A DNA stretch of 64,000 nucleotides from Asterias rubens (lineage: Eukaryota; Echinodermata; Asteroidea; Forcipulatida; Asteriidae), in NCBI RefSeq assembly GCF_902459465.1, contig NC_047065.1, positions 3,034,309 through 3,098,308 of the forward strand, given 5' to 3'. Both the position numbers and the translations under genes were made by a program. Each line of letters opens with the position of its first letter. The first letter of the stretch is position 1. The notes under the pieces were generated by a model, which did not search any database, was not told the origin of the DNA, and was given only the letters and a program-made list of their open reading frames with translations. Positions 1-12,930 of the stretch are shown here, one piece after another.

Positions 1-97
1 AAATGTTCACAGGTTCATTATTTTATGCATACGTTGAGATACACCAACTGTGAAGACTAGTCTCTGACAATTACTGGTGTGTCCAGTGTTTTGTGAT
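1..97 (+). mobile_element. TTAA MITE right-end fragment at the window start
   Basis: TTCACAGGTTCATTATTTTA, GTTGAGATACACCAACTGTG and GTGTGTCCAGTG correspond to the right end of the family; the element continues left of the window. Confidence 0.75.
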
Positions 98-916
98 AAG
101 TGTTCACTTTTACCTATAGATATTTAGGCTATAAGTATTTGCTACCTCAATAGTTCCAATAATATGGTGGAATTGAATTTCTAAATCTTGATGGTTCTAC
201 AACCACCTGGATTAGTTTGTAACAGTCACAATAGCCAAAGCAACTCGCACATTTTATCTGTTCTTTGTAAACTTCTCAAGTGTTTACTCAAGAATACCTC
301 CCCCACGACATCCTGCTGTAAAAGCTTTCTTCAAAAGACCAATATTGGACAACGGTTTTTTCTCTACGGTGACTTCATCTTGTACCAACTCCCCTTGCGT
401 GACAGAATGAGCTTAAGCAAACTCGTTGTACTGTTTGTTTTATTTTAAAATATTCACTAGTAAAGAGTGCAAGGGATTTAAGTGTACAGTGTATACTCTG
501 GAATTTGATACGCCAGGTGTGGTGGGATTCATTTAGATTTTGAAATAACGATAGATTTGTGAAATGCAAGATTCCGAGTTCAAAAATCAAGATGATTTCA
601 AATCTGAAGTGGGATGTCAGTGTACATCCAACTTTCCCAGCAATTGCAAATTATGTATCATGTTTTAGGAACATCATGGGTACACTTGGAACAACCTTAC
701 CAACACATTTGGTTTGCGGAAATGCCATGTGCATAATTTACTCCCCAGGTAAAGTTTGTTGTTAAGAGAACTGTCTTGCTATTATACCGTAGAGTAGATT
801 TTTCTGATTTTCGGGAGACTTCACGGTTCCTGGTTTTTAACTACTACCTGGGCAGAAGGTATAGAACATCGACTGGGACTACTACTTAAGCTTATAGGAT
901 CGTTATTAACTGCACT

Positions 917-1092
917 AACCACGAACCGCTATCACAGGAGAGTCTTGGAACATTCGTTAAATCTCCCCCCAAAATCGGGGGGAAGCATAATGCGCGTGCG
1001 TAGGTTTCCCGCAGAGCCCGCCCCTTTTTTTTGGGGGGGGGGGGAGATTTAACGAATGTGCCAAGACTCTCCTGTGATAGCGGTTCTTGGGT
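917..1092. mobile_element. Foldback element with G/C-run arms
   Basis: CCGCTATCACAGGAGAGTCT..TTCGTTAAATCTCCCCCC at the left is mirrored by GGGGGGAGATTTAACGAATG..AGACTCTCCTGTGATAGCGG at the right, arms about 55 bp. It is followed (1075-1135) by four GTGATAGCG repeats. Confidence 0.75.
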
Positions 1093-1548
1093 GATAGCGG
1101 TTCGTGGTTGATAGCGCGTTGGGGGTGATAGCGCGCCCTGTTGTGACAAATCCAGGAGAGTCTTGAACCAAGACTACATTTCAACTAGCTTACCAACCTT
1201 GTGTATTTTGGGAAGCAAACATTACTGTTCGATGTTTGTAAAATATGTTCAGTGTTGGTTTACTTTGCTAACAGAAACTTTGCTGTTTGCAGTGTATGTT
1301 GGCCGAGGTCCACAGATTGCTTAAGACTTTTGAAGTTCTGATCCTTTGGTTTATTCTGCTAACAGAGAAGCTTTTGTTCGACAGACTGTTCCATATAATC
1401 ATCATAGTATATGCTTTTAGTCATTGAGCCCACTATTGACCAACTCTTTCTTGTGATAAAATGGCAGTATCGTATCAATACATTTGAAATGTTAATTCAT
1501 TATTGTTGATGTTTGTTTGTGAACCATCGGGAATTCATCTGCGATGGA

Positions 1549-1795
1549 TAAATACACCCTTGGCACACGAAGTTGCATGCTTTCAGATGCTTGATTTCGA
1601 GATCTCAAAATCTTATTCTGAGGTCTCAAAATGAAATTCGTGGAAAATTACTTCTTTTTTGAAAACTACGTTACTTCAGAGGGAGCCTTTTCTCACAAAT
1701 TTGTATACTGTCAACAGCTCTCCATTGCTCATTACCAAGAAAGTTTTTATGGGAACAATTATTTTGAGTAATTACCAATAGTGTCCAGTGCCTTC
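1549..1795 (-). mobile_element. TTAA MITE partial copy
   Basis: CGAAGTTGCATGCTTTCAGA through ATTACCAATAGTGTCCAGTG; the left half is missing. Confidence 0.7.
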
Positions 1796-2128
1796 TTTTG
1801 AAATTGTTCCATCTACTCATAAAACATGTTCTAAACCACCAGTTCATGTTGTAAGTTTGTTTGATGATAGAGAAAGGCGACGGTGTTCAGCAAATGGTTC
1901 TGAATAATTAATACTCTGCATATAGAGTATCCAGGCTACAACATGTACATCCTCACTGTTCCTGTGTTGATGACAGTTATTACCAAACTAAAGTGCACCC
2001 GATGATTTAAAAATCAATACCTGTAACCATCTTACTGTTCGTTCTATGTCAAATGGGCTAGTGGGCTTGGTCACTGGGTGTAGGACCTTCATATACAACA
2101 ACACCAGAAGACAAAGTATGATTGTGTT

Positions 2129-2534
2129 TTAAAGGCAGTGGACACTATTGGTAATAACTCAAAATCATTATTAGCATAAAACCTTACTTGGTGACAAACC
2201 TTACTTGGTGACGAGTAATGGGGAGAGTTTGACAGTATAAAACATTGTGAGAAACAGCTCCCTCTGAAGTGACATAGTTTTTCGAGAAAGAAGTGATTTT
2301 CCATGAATTTGATTTCGAGACCTCAGATTTAGAATTTGAGGTCTCGAAATCAAGCATCTGAAAGCACACAACTTCCTGTGACAAGGGTGTTTTTTCTTTC
2401 ATTATTATTACGCACTTTTGATGACCGATTGAGCTCAAATTTTCGCAGGTTTGTTATTTTATGCATATATGTTGAAATGCAGCAAGTGAGAAGACTGGTT
2501 TTTAACAGTTACCAATAGTGTCCAGTGTCTTTAA
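2129..2534 (+). mobile_element. TTAA MITE copy, full length
   Basis: TTAA at both ends, AGGCAGTGGACACTATTGG / CCAATAGTGTCCAGTGTCT termini, and central palindrome GATTTCGAGACCTCAG / GAGGTCTCGAAATC. A small ACTTGGTGAC duplication lies inside. Confidence 0.9.
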
Positions 2535-3207
2535 TATACTTGTTGATTGACATGATTGATAGTCATCATTTGAATTGTTTGATATCTACAATCCCTTCCC
2601 TATCTCGTTAGGGCCCTGGTCCTCGCTTAGTTCTCATAGTGCGGTCTGCGCATCCAGCTGGAGTTAACAACATTGAGCGGGGATGGGTCAGGGTATGATT
2701 TGGGAAATGCTCCAATATTTCTGGTACAGTGGGTATTTTTGACTTTGGTGTTTTGAGTTGACTTTTTTTATTTTAAGATTAGCCCTTTCTCTATGGTCAG
2801 AACAATGTCTACAACTGATAAATCTTTATAGGGCCATTAACAATTAGTCAATGTTTATAAATTTATATCTTTATTTGAAGTTGTGGGTGGATGGGTCAAG
2901 AGAAATAGCTAGAAACCAAAACTTAGTTTACAATTAATAGAAAAGAAAAGAAAAAAAATTATAAGGTGGAAGAAAAAAAAAACAGCAGCTTTTTAAGATT
3001 GTCTATCATTTACATGTTATGTCTGTGCTGTCTTCTGTTATGGGTCAAACTTTTTTCGACAGACGACCTCCTTTTTTTCGACAGCCGACCTCCTTTCCTG
3101 ATGGGGAGATGGCAAAAAGTACCTCTTCTGTCTCAACTATAAAGTTGCTTTTTTTGAAAGCCCGGAAAAACTTTTTGAACACCCCTACCCAGAGCTGGGA
3201 AGAGCAT

Positions 3208-3626
3208 TAGCCCACCTTGTTTGGCTGTTATGGCTCTCTTTTAACACCAATCTTGTCTCAGTCACCATAACAGCCCAGTTCATCTGTAATGTCTAAAACG
3301 CTAAGTTTTCAAAGTACGAGCAAGGCGTTCTACTTTAATTGCAAATTTCTCTCACTCATAAACATCCCATACTATTCAAAACTCTATGTTCTGTTACTTA
3401 ATGATATGTTTTGCTTTACGTAAGACATGTAACTGTCGTTATTCTTTTATGAGAGAATGGAAATAAGTGTATTCTTGAATTGAAATTTAATTGAATTGAA
3501 GGGGATTTACTGTGACAGGGCGTACCAAATGATGACTTTGTCTAGAGGTGATGTTTTGAAAATGGCAAAAAAAACGACCACTGATGTTAAAAGACAGCCA
3601 TAACAGCCAAACAAGGTGGTGGGCTA
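3208..3626. mobile_element. Element with 40-bp terminal inverted repeats
   Basis: TAGCCCACCTTGTTTGGCTG..TTATGGCT at the left and AGCCATAACAGCCAAACAAG..GTGGGCTA at the right. The interior has no coding and ends in a (TTGAA)-rich stretch near 3475-3505. Confidence 0.7.
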
Positions 3627-5054
3627 GGACTCAGGGCAGGAGAGCATTGTTCTAAAATATCTCCTGAGTTTGAGGCATTACCTTGTGATTCAGTGTATAT
3701 ATGGAATATTAAATAGTCCATAAAGTTTACAATTTTAACATTGATTATTCGTCATGACCCCTTAACCTTTTTTTTTTACCGAAAAAGAAAAAAGAGTTTC
3801 AAGTTATTGTTGTGTGCAGTACATGCGTATTGAACTTAATCTGACTAACAAAGGCCGTGAAAAACCACACAGGAAATGTGGATTCTAACAACTAACAACA
3901 AGCCCAATGCCCAATAATATCATCATCTTTCTAGCAAACAGGCAACCTTGTCAACTCTATTGTGCAGTACAATGCCTCGTTGTTCACTCTCACAAAAGAC
4001 TCCCAGCTATGCCCCCTTGTTGGATTTTTGTTCAGATAAAAAACTGCCCTTTATCCAGGAAATAAATCCCCTTTATTCGGAGAAGAATAGAGTTAGTGAA
4101 TGCGCTAAATTTAATGCTTGAGTAATACTATGGAGGGGACGAAATACCACACTGTTGCTAGGACGGCCATTGTGGTTTTGCTAAATCAAAATTTTCTCGG
4201 TAATCAGCTTTGGGGGCTAATGTTCTTTCTTTTTTCTTTTGAAGGGAGGGCTAATGTTCTTTCTTTTTTCTTTCGAAGAAAACATGACATCATTGGCTGT
4301 ACGTAGGTCGCAGCTTTTTTGAAGAGAGAACTCCTTGTTGATTTGTTGTTGTTTACTGCTTGGATTTTATAGGACTATAAGGAAACAGATATACAATAGA
4401 AATGTTGGATCACATTTATCATTTATGTCAGCCATTGTGTTGGGTTACAGGAATGTAACTCACTTCTAAATATGGGATTCAGTAATTATAACTTTAGGCT
4501 AAGTAAAAAAATGTACCAGTTGATCATCCAGGCTTATGGTAAGCAGAGTCAAGAAATTAGGCCCCAGTTCACGTAAACAAAATCTGTCGGCCAATGAAAG
4601 CAAGCTAAAAGCAATCTTTTAGGGTTTTTTGGGGGGAAAGTAAACTGACAATTAACTGACACGGGGACAAACACTAATGTCAACTACTGTTACGATTGCA
4701 AAGTTAAGCATACATTTGACGTCAAAGCTGATAATTACAGTGAATTTAGAACTTTACGTGGCTTCTCGTGCCTGAGCATCAGGAGGTCTTAAGAACTGGA
4801 ACTAAAGTGATTCGAAGTGGTCAGCGGTCTCCAAAGAATTAAGATCATTTAGTGGGTTTCTTGAGAGCTGGTTCCAACTCACATGGGGACAACAAACTTT
4901 GGCCACACATGGAGCTGAAAGTACGGATTGTTAAGTGAGAGTGCGGGAGATAACATTGCACCATTGTGGGGTGGGGGGGGGGAGGGGAGGGGTGAAAGGA
5001 AGTAGTGATTCTGTGTTACTTGGAAAAAATTGTGTATATATTTGCACACATCTA

Positions 5055-5205
5055 CCAAACAAGGTACTCAAGGCACTGAGTATTTTCATACAAACTTTCA
5101 GAAAGAATATTTTTGTTCAACCCCAAAAATCAAAGAATATTTTTGTATGTTATTGCAGCGATAGATTCTGAGACCCAATTATGTAGTCACCATATAAGGG
5201 ATGCA
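5055..5205 (+). repeat. Dispersed repeat shared with 48430-48535
   Basis: CAAGGTACTCAAGGCACTGA, CATACAAACTTTCAGAAAG, TTATTGCAGCGATAGATTCT and GAGACCCAATTATGTAG all recur in order in aldolase intron 1. Confidence 0.6.
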
Positions 5206-6567
5206 TTAAATAATACTGGATGCATTAAACAATAAACTTTATTTAACGGTTTTACTCTTTCTTGTTGATACCTATATGTCTATTTGGGTCAACATTTCTT
5301 TAGTTTGTATTCCAATGCAAAATTACATGTTGAAATATTGTGAGGAAAATATTGTTAAACACAAAACCCGATCCCTGTACAACATATGGTTGAAATTAAC
5401 ATTTTATGACAAAACATTTTATACAAAAGCAATACAGTAAGAAAATTATTTCATTGGTTTTTTTTCTTAGTGAAATAAACAAGCCAAAGGCATCTTGGTT
5501 TGTCCCTTCACAGTTCTATGAAATTTTATCTGTATCGGAAACTGAATGTTGATGCTCCTTTAGGTTTAGCAAAACATGATGGGGGTTGAGAGGTCCCAAA
5601 GTTCAGCACTGGTCTTACTCAAAGTTTTATAAGACAGTCAAGATTAGGGTTTGGATCTGGGCATAAAAGAGTTATGTTTTGTTTTCCAAACATTGGAATA
5701 TCGACGAATCAAAGTTCATTGCAGAAATTTACAATACTTTTCTTGTTCCATAAATGTTCTAATTTACAAGAAAACAAGACTGCACGGTATGTCTGGACGG
5801 CCAACGTTCTACTTGTGGATTTTTATTGCTGAATATCGTCCATGATTTTTCGCTATTTTTTTGTGACTCTCATAAAACAGATTTAAGCCCAAATTTCACA
5901 GGTTTGTTATTTCATGTGGACCCTATGGTTGGTCACACAAAACATAAACACTGTGCGGAACTACTTTTTTCAGCTTTGAATCCTGTATTTACCTCTAAGC
6001 AAATTTCTTTGTTGTGATTTTGTTGTTGTTGAGAGGTAATTGATATAAGTTTTCAATTTGAAGTTGATAAGAAGTTGACCTTCTGTCAAAATACTTTTAA
6101 AAGACATGACTCCGTATTGCCACATGGTGTAAAAATAGCCGACATGAAAAATTTGAACAAAATTAGAAATGAAGGCTACCCATTTATGAATCTGGATCTG
6201 AAGTGTCAAAACCAGAAACTTACACTAACCAGGCTTTGAAGTATTAAAAGACTGAAAACTGACAGATCTACTATGAATTATGACATACCTAAACACGAGA
6301 CGCTTATCCAGGTGTTTTTAACTCGAGAGTTGGCAGAGAGAAAAGCAAGTCTGTTTATTCAGTACCCATTGCGTGACTAGAGAACTAAAGAGGGGGCATG
6401 GGATCCTTACAGGGGACAAGGCGGTGCCCTTTGTAGTGGGATCAAGTCAGTCACAGTTTGCTTGGGTTTTCTAGTGTCGCCCCCACGCCATTGTTTGTCC
6501 GCTATTGTTGCAGGCATGGTGGTTTTATTCTTTCCTTGACAGACTGATTGCTTTCCTTGGTTAATTG

Positions 6568-7115
6568 ATGTGGCTGGTAGTTTGCTGTTAAATTTTAAGC
6601 TTTTGTGCTCATTTCCAGTCGGGGTATTTGCGGAGAGTCTGCCATTAAAATTTTGGGCGGAGGAGTTTACATCAGTTGTAGTTTTGTACTGTGTACTTGG
6701 CTTTGTACCGTAAGCCAAACAAACAAACAACCACTATTTTATTGTGCCTCAAGTGCAGGTATTTATTACTTTATGAAAAAGACGGTTCAGTACCAGTGAG
6801 CTTTTGCCATAGTATCAAGTTACCGAAATAGGCACTGGCAACTGGTAGTTTGCTGTTAAATCTAAACTTTTGTGCTCATGTCCATTTTGGGAGTATTTGC
6901 GGAGAGTCTGCCATTAAATTTAGGGCGGAGGAGTTGAGAAAGTTTACATTATGCACTTGTAGTTTTGTGAAGCACTGTACATGTAAGCGAAACAAACAAT
7001 AAGTATTTTGGGTTGTGGTACAAGTGCAAGTGTTTATTACACAGTGTTAAAGCAGGTTTAGTACACATGAGTTTTTGCCATAGTATACAGGCACTGAAAT
7101 AGGTCACTCTGGTTA
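6568..7115 (+). repeat. Tandem duplication of about 270 bp, second copy capped by a MITE
   Basis: Unit 1 (6568-6835) and unit 2 (6838-7115) share CTGGTAGTTTGCTGTTAAAT, GTATTTGCGGAGAGTCTGCC, GGGCGGAGGAGTT and TTTTGCCATAGTAT. The MITE at 7116 follows immediately. Confidence 0.8.
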
Positions 7116-7504
7116 TTAAAGGCAGTGGACACTATTGGTAATTACTCAAAATAATTATTAACAAAAAAACCTTACTTGATTACGAGTAATGGGGAGAGGT
7201 TTATGGTAGAAAACATTGTGAGAAACGGCTCCCTCTTAAGTGCCATAGTTTTCGAGAAAGAAGAAATTTTCCACGAATTTGATTTTCGAGACCTCAAGTT
7301 TAGAACTTGAGGTCTCGAAATCAACCATCTAAACGCACACAACTTCTTGTGACAAGGGTGTTTCTTTCTTTCATTATTATCTCGCAAGTTTGATAACCAA
7401 TTGAGCTCAAATTTTCACAGGTTTGTTATATTATGCATATGTTGAGATACACCAACTGTGAAGGCAAGTCTTTGACAATTACCAATAGTGTCCACTGTCT
7501 TTAA
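7116..7504 (+). mobile_element. TTAA MITE copy, full length
   Basis: TTAA at both ends with perfect-looking terminal inverted repeats and the internal palindrome around CTCAAGTTTAGAACTTGAG. Confidence 0.9.
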
Positions 7505-8000
7505 AGATGGAGGATATTTGCTAGATATTGACGGAATTTTCCATGGTCAGACAAAGTGATCAATCCTTAGCCATTGTTACCAAACCAAATTGATTGCCAA
7601 AGAATATAATATTAAAACTAATGTAATCAATTGAATTGCTTTAATTCATGAATGTATCACAAATTAAGAATGTATGCCAATGCTATCTGTCATCAAATAT
7701 TCTAAGAAAAATGGATACATGTGTACAAAGGTGACAGCAAAAATGAGTTCATATAAACAAAGCTAGAATCCAAACAACACAACACTCTCAAACCAGCACA
7801 ATATTACAATCTCCCTCCCTGATTCCCAACAGGTTTCAAGTGAAATGCAATCTACCATCAGCTTCACTAATTGGTACCCAGTAGGGTTTTGTAATTGCAT
7901 GTGGACCAGTTTGTCACCTTAACAGCATATGAACAGATATCAGCTGGTATTTTGGACTGTCCACTCCAAATCCAAAACACTGCAATGCTAGTTTTGGACT

Positions 8001-8284
8001 GGGCCCAATTTCATAGCGCTGCTTAACGGTAAGCAAATTTGCGTGCTTACTGTAACAGAAAAATTTGCTTAAGCCTTAGCGTATTTCACAGGTTAGCAGA
8101 AAAAAATGGGCGGCCATATTGCGTGTTTATCGTGGATTTGCATTGTGACATCATTTATTTTCGTGCGGTAAGCACCGGAAGGTTAGCATGCCTTTTCGTG
8201 TGCTAACGGTTAGCAGCGCTATGAAATGGAAATCGGACAGTAAGTACAAAATCGGCTGCTAAGCAGTGCTATGAAATTGGGCCC
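8001..8284. mobile_element. GGGCCC-family foldback
   Basis: GGGCCCAATTTCATAGCGCT and AGTGCTATGAAATTGGGCCC ends; the interior is rich in GCTTAC/GTAAGC pairs. Confidence 0.8.
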
Positions 8285-8556
8285 AGAGCAAAGGCGCGGA
8301 CCAATAAAGGGAACATGACAGGCCACTGTAACCTTCAGTTAACTGTGCAAAGTGAAGTAATTCTCTAACTTGAAGGACAATGCTGTACAGTATTTGTCAA
8401 CAGAGACACCTGGTACCATACAATACACGGAGGTTTGAGAACAATTTATAAGTAAAGTTGCCACATGACATAATAATTGGCAGGATAATTTGACCCTAGT
8501 TTTGAATGGTGAATGGTGACATTCAACATAGTCGGTGTTACAACATGATAATGCCT

Positions 8557-8918
8557 ATTATATAACTGACATACAGATCCTTGTCATTTGATTGGTGGAA
8601 CTTACTTCACGTGACATTCACTATTACTCCCATCCGCACCAACGATCAAAAAGACCTATTCGCCCATGGGGAATAGCATTTTCCATTCAACAGTTAGGAT
8701 CATCCTTGTTCCCAATGTTTTTGAGCAGTACAGCCTCGCTGCGCCGCTGCTAAAACAAAGGAGCACCTGTGCAAAAGGTTGTGATCCGATTTGTGCATGT
8801 TGCCGCTACGCTACGCGGCGCTATATGATTTTTGGTTGTCAGTAATTTGTGTGGTTTTTCATAATGTTATACTTATAAAATACATCAAATGACAAGGATC
8901 TATATGTCAGTTATATAA
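8557..8918. mobile_element. MITE with 35-bp inverted ends
   Basis: TTATATAACTGACATACAGA..TCCTTGTCATTTGA at the left is mirrored by TCAAATGACAAGGATCTATA..TGTCAGTTATATAA at the right. The interior is GC-rich (CGCTGCGCCGCTGC, CGCTACGCGGCGC). Confidence 0.8.
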
Positions 8919-8920
8919 AA

Positions 8921-9025
8921 CAAATATTGAGTGGCTTTAATTCGTGGAATGGAAGGAATATTATCGCTTGGTAAAATTTGGGCGATAATATTCCTCCCAT
9001 TCCACTCTGAGCCACTCAATATTTG
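8921..9025. mobile_element. Short near-perfect hairpin element
   Basis: CAAATATTGAGTGGCT at the left pairs with AGCCACTCAATATTTG, and GGAATGGAAGGAATATTATC pairs with GATAATATTCCTCCCATTCC. It abuts the previous element two bases away. Confidence 0.85.
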
Positions 9026-10087
9026 TAAACTAGCCTCTCTATGAGTCTTAAAACTCATTGGCCCCTAATTCTGAAAATGATTGGCACCAAATGTACCATG
9101 TACATCTTTCTTCACTGTGGATGATCCTTGCTTCCATGTTGTCGTCTTAAATTTTCAAGATTCAAAAAAGGGAGAAATTGTGCTCTTATTACCTTCTGGG
9201 GGATCTGCTTGTGACCATCATTTTTCTTACAATCAGGTTTCCAATCTGTCATTTATCTGTTTATTTCCTTTAAGATGTTCTTTGTTTTGTTACATCCATG
9301 TTTCATAACTAGTTTATTTTTAGAAGGTTATACCCATCCATGTCAACACGTGCTATTTTTACAAATGAGTAAACAAAAAAACCATGCCAACCTGTTGATG
9401 CTCTTCAATAGACATCCGTCTTTGTCTGTTTTCATCAGGGCAATTTGTCCCTATACTTCAGCCGAGTTTCTAGATTACCAAACAACAACCCATTTATGCC
9501 ATCAACCCCCCCCCCTGCCTCCCCGTGGCTACAGTGCACATTAGAGCAGTCGCTACCCGAAGCCCCTAATCCAGCCAGCCACTGACATTCCTAATCTATC
9601 CGCTATGAAAAAGTTCGCTGCCAAAACCCGTACCAATACCATTCCAAATCAGTGTTACTGCCTCTTCAATCGTAGTCAATTGGTTCTGAAATGTGGCCCC
9701 CCCCCCCTTACCCCACCACCATACCTGCATGTCTGTGCTACATTAACGTGTGCGTAGTATAATTTTTACCCCCAAAACCACCTGTGTGCGTGCCAAGAGA
9801 AGGGACGGCCCTTGGGCCACAGTTGCTCAGGCATTCCGATCTTTGTCCGGGAACAAAGACGCAAGACAATGATCCAGTCAGTGTTTGTTGTTCTTGAGGT
9901 GCTTAAAGTTCTTGCTCCGCACGCAACCCTTCTCCTGCCTCACTGAGCAAGCTTTTTCCTCCAGCTTGTAACCACTTTGACATGAGTACCCATAAATGCA
10001 AGCTCTTGGGGTGAGGATGGCATTGAAGATTTCTTTAATCCAGGAGTTCTCTACAATCATCCCAGCTGATCGCTGGCGTAGGTTAGG

Positions 10088-10250
10088 CCAAATAAAAACA
10101 GATACCAGTTGAATGTCCCCTACCTCATCCTTTTTTTGAGGCTGCATCATTTTTATTTTATTATTTTTTTTATTATTTTTTTTAAGCCAAATAAAAAGAT
10201 TACCAGTTGATTGTCCCCTTCCTCATCCTTTTCTGAGGCTGCATCCTTTT
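10088..10250 (+). repeat. Direct duplication of about 95 bp
   Basis: CCAAATAAAAACAGATACCA..GTTGAATGTCCCC is repeated as CCAAATAAAAAGATTACCAG..TTGATTGTCCCC. Each is followed by CTCATCC and GAGGCTGCATC. Confidence 0.7.
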
Positions 10251-10630
10251 TCTTTTCCTTCTTTTTTAAGACAAATTTTCTGTGCACTAATTAAGCTTGC
10301 TAATCTTTTAAGAACTTGTACCTATGTTTATTGGTGACTTAAAACTGAAAAATTGGTGGCCAGTTTGAATTAAAATGCCTGGAAGCCACATTTGAAAGAA
10401 ATAACAAATAAAAAGGCCCTCAACAGCCTCTATTTGGAAAAACCCAGACGATCAACTGGTATTTTTTTTTTGCTTGGCCATACATGCAAGTCTTTGGTAA
10501 TCAGATTTCAAGAAACGAGTCAGAGCTATTGTTGAGTTATGCAACACTCTGATTGTTTGCTTTAAATCTGTTGAACTGCACTTGTTGAGAAGTGTTGTGG
10601 GTGGGAAGTGCAATATTAAAACTGGCTATT

Positions 10631-10716
10631 TGTCATCAGTTGGTCAGTTTAGTCATCAGTTGGTCATTTTGGTCATCAGTTGGTCAGTTTAGTCATCAGT
10701 TGGTCAGTTTAGTCAT
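10631..10716 (+). repeat. 20-bp minisatellite
   Basis: GTCATCAGTTGGTCAGTTTA repeated four times with minor changes plus a partial unit. Confidence 0.9.
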
Positions 10717-11052
10717 GTTTAAGAATGAGTCATGTGCAAATTAGCTCAGATGAGACCCTCTTCTTATTATTTTAATGGTTTTTTTCTGCAAAAATCTTAC
10801 AAGAATGAATACGCACATCAGTATTGTGATCGTTCCAAGGTTTTGGCAGACCATCCATGGGCAGGACCCACTGAAAGGAATACTTTCTGATCCAAGTAGA
10901 CCATTCCTACCATTTCAACTTTTGAGATGACCCCTTAGATACGGAACTTGTATGTTTGAAACTTGTAAACCCTTCACAAGGTGCTAGATGAATTTGGTCT
11001 CATAATTCAAAACATTTAAAATTCTGCCTTAGAATGCTTCTGACCAAGCACC

Positions 11053-11420
11053 TTAAAAGACACTGGACACTATTGGTAATTGTCAAAGACTAGTCTTCAC
11101 AGTTGGTGTATCTCAACATATGCATTCAATAACAAACCTGTGAAAATTTGAGCTCAATCGGTCGCCGAATTTGCGAGATATTAACACGAAGTTGTGTGCT
11201 TTCAGATGCTTGATTTTGAGACCTCATTTTCTAAATCTGAGGTCTCAAAATCAAATTTCATGGAAAATTACTTCTTTCTCGAAAACCACGTCACTTCAGA
11301 GGGAGCTGTTTCTCACAATGTTTTATACTATCAACTTCTCCCCATTACTTGTTGATACCAAGAAAGGTTTTATGCTAATAATTATTTTGAGTAACTACCA
11401 ATAATGTGCACTTCCTTTAA
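11053..11420 (-). mobile_element. TTAA MITE copy
   Basis: TTAA at both ends; reverse orientation relative to 2129-2534; the right terminus is mutated (AATGTGCACTTCCTTTAA). Confidence 0.85.
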
Positions 11421-12138
11421 AAGTATATACCTGCAATAGAGTGTAGTTGCTGTTGTATAACGTGGAGTCTTAAAGCTTTGTTTTCAAGCTCATATTATTC
11501 ATGTTAACATTGATACCTCAGAGGTAATAAATGCTAGTCTAGGAATGTAGACTTCAAAGGATCACAATAGCAGAGGACAATGAAACCTTCATTTACATCA
11601 TTGTTGTTCCCTGGAAGAATGGCGCCACTAGGACAGAAACATAAGTATCAGCCAGTCCCCATAGTAAAACCTTGTGGGATGTATGACTGTGGTGACCCAT
11701 TAAATTACCATGAAGTCCACACTCTGTATTTGCAAACCTTAAATGATTGCCCAAATCAATTATTCTCACATGCCAAGAAGTTTGATGTATAGGCCTACCT
11801 TTATAAAATAGATGTAATGGTGTTTTGCCACAGAATAAGTCCATATTTATCTTCGGCAATTTTAGATACTAATACCTCTCTTAATGTATTAGAGTGAAAT
11901 GTCGCCCTCTTGTCCAAGTGGTGTAAGTTTTGCGCTTTTGCGGGCAAAAGTCATTCTGTATCACGCTTTTTTTTGTAAAATTGGAACAAACTTCACTCTA
12001 AATCGAGTTGAAAGTGCTCGTCTTTCATTCTTAAAAGAGTTTATCCGCCATATTGCTCTTTGCAAGAGTGGTAAGGCGGACAAAATGAGTGTTTTTTCAC
12101 ACTTTTACATTGTAAGAGAATTGCACGAAACCTAGACA

Positions 12139-12259
12139 AAAAGATTTTTTCTTTTCAATTAATTCCAAATTTTTCACAGATTGGTTATTTTATATGCATA
12201 CATATGTTGGGATACAGTACTGGTCTTTGACAATTACCAAAGTTGTCCAGTGCCTTTAA
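12139..12259 (+). mobile_element. TTAA MITE right-end fragment
   Basis: TTTTTCACAGATTGGTTATT through AAAGTTGTCCAGTGCCTTTAA. Confidence 0.65.
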
Positions 12260-12930
12260 ACCATCTTAAATCTGATGACATTCTTGTGGATCTGTACCCA
12301 ACCTGAGCATACTGCAGGCCCTCCTAACCACAAAGCTCAGCAAAAGTACAAGCAGCTCATCTATCAAGAACGGCTAAACAATTCCTGGGTAGTTCAAAGC
12401 CCACATCCCTAGGTCATTGTTTGGAGTTTGTTGATGAACTTGAGTTATAAGAGGCCAACTGATGACCCCTGGGTCAACTGATGACCCCTGCTTGACCCAG
12501 AGACTATGTGAGGATTATTATTTGACCCGACTTTGACCGGGCGCTGTATGCATTGTTTGTGTCTGAGATGGGAACCAGTCGAGATTGGAAACCAGTCCAT
12601 CTGGAAGTGAAAGGGAAGACTGCTGTGATGTAGTGTCTCAGGTGTCTGATTGGAGACCAAGTAGTTGAATGGTTTTGCAGACAAGTCACCATAAATATTG
12701 TTTCTTTTCGATTAAACTATTTCTGTGGCGTCACTCTATTGATGAAAGTGTAGATTGTTTTTAAGAACCTACACTTGGCTGTAGATTCATTACAAATTTA
12801 CAGTTGAGTGTACAAACTAGTGATTGTTCAACTTGTGGTGTGACCAAAGTGTAGATTTGTGACTACCATGTACTCCCCTTCTGCTCGTACACATTCTATC
12901 TATGAATCTAGACTTTCTCGCCCATTCTCC

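Noticed and set aside
6407-6730. Minus-strand open frame of 107 codons
   Set aside because: Low-complexity Asn/Thr/Lys composition, partly in a tandem duplication, no recognisable domain.
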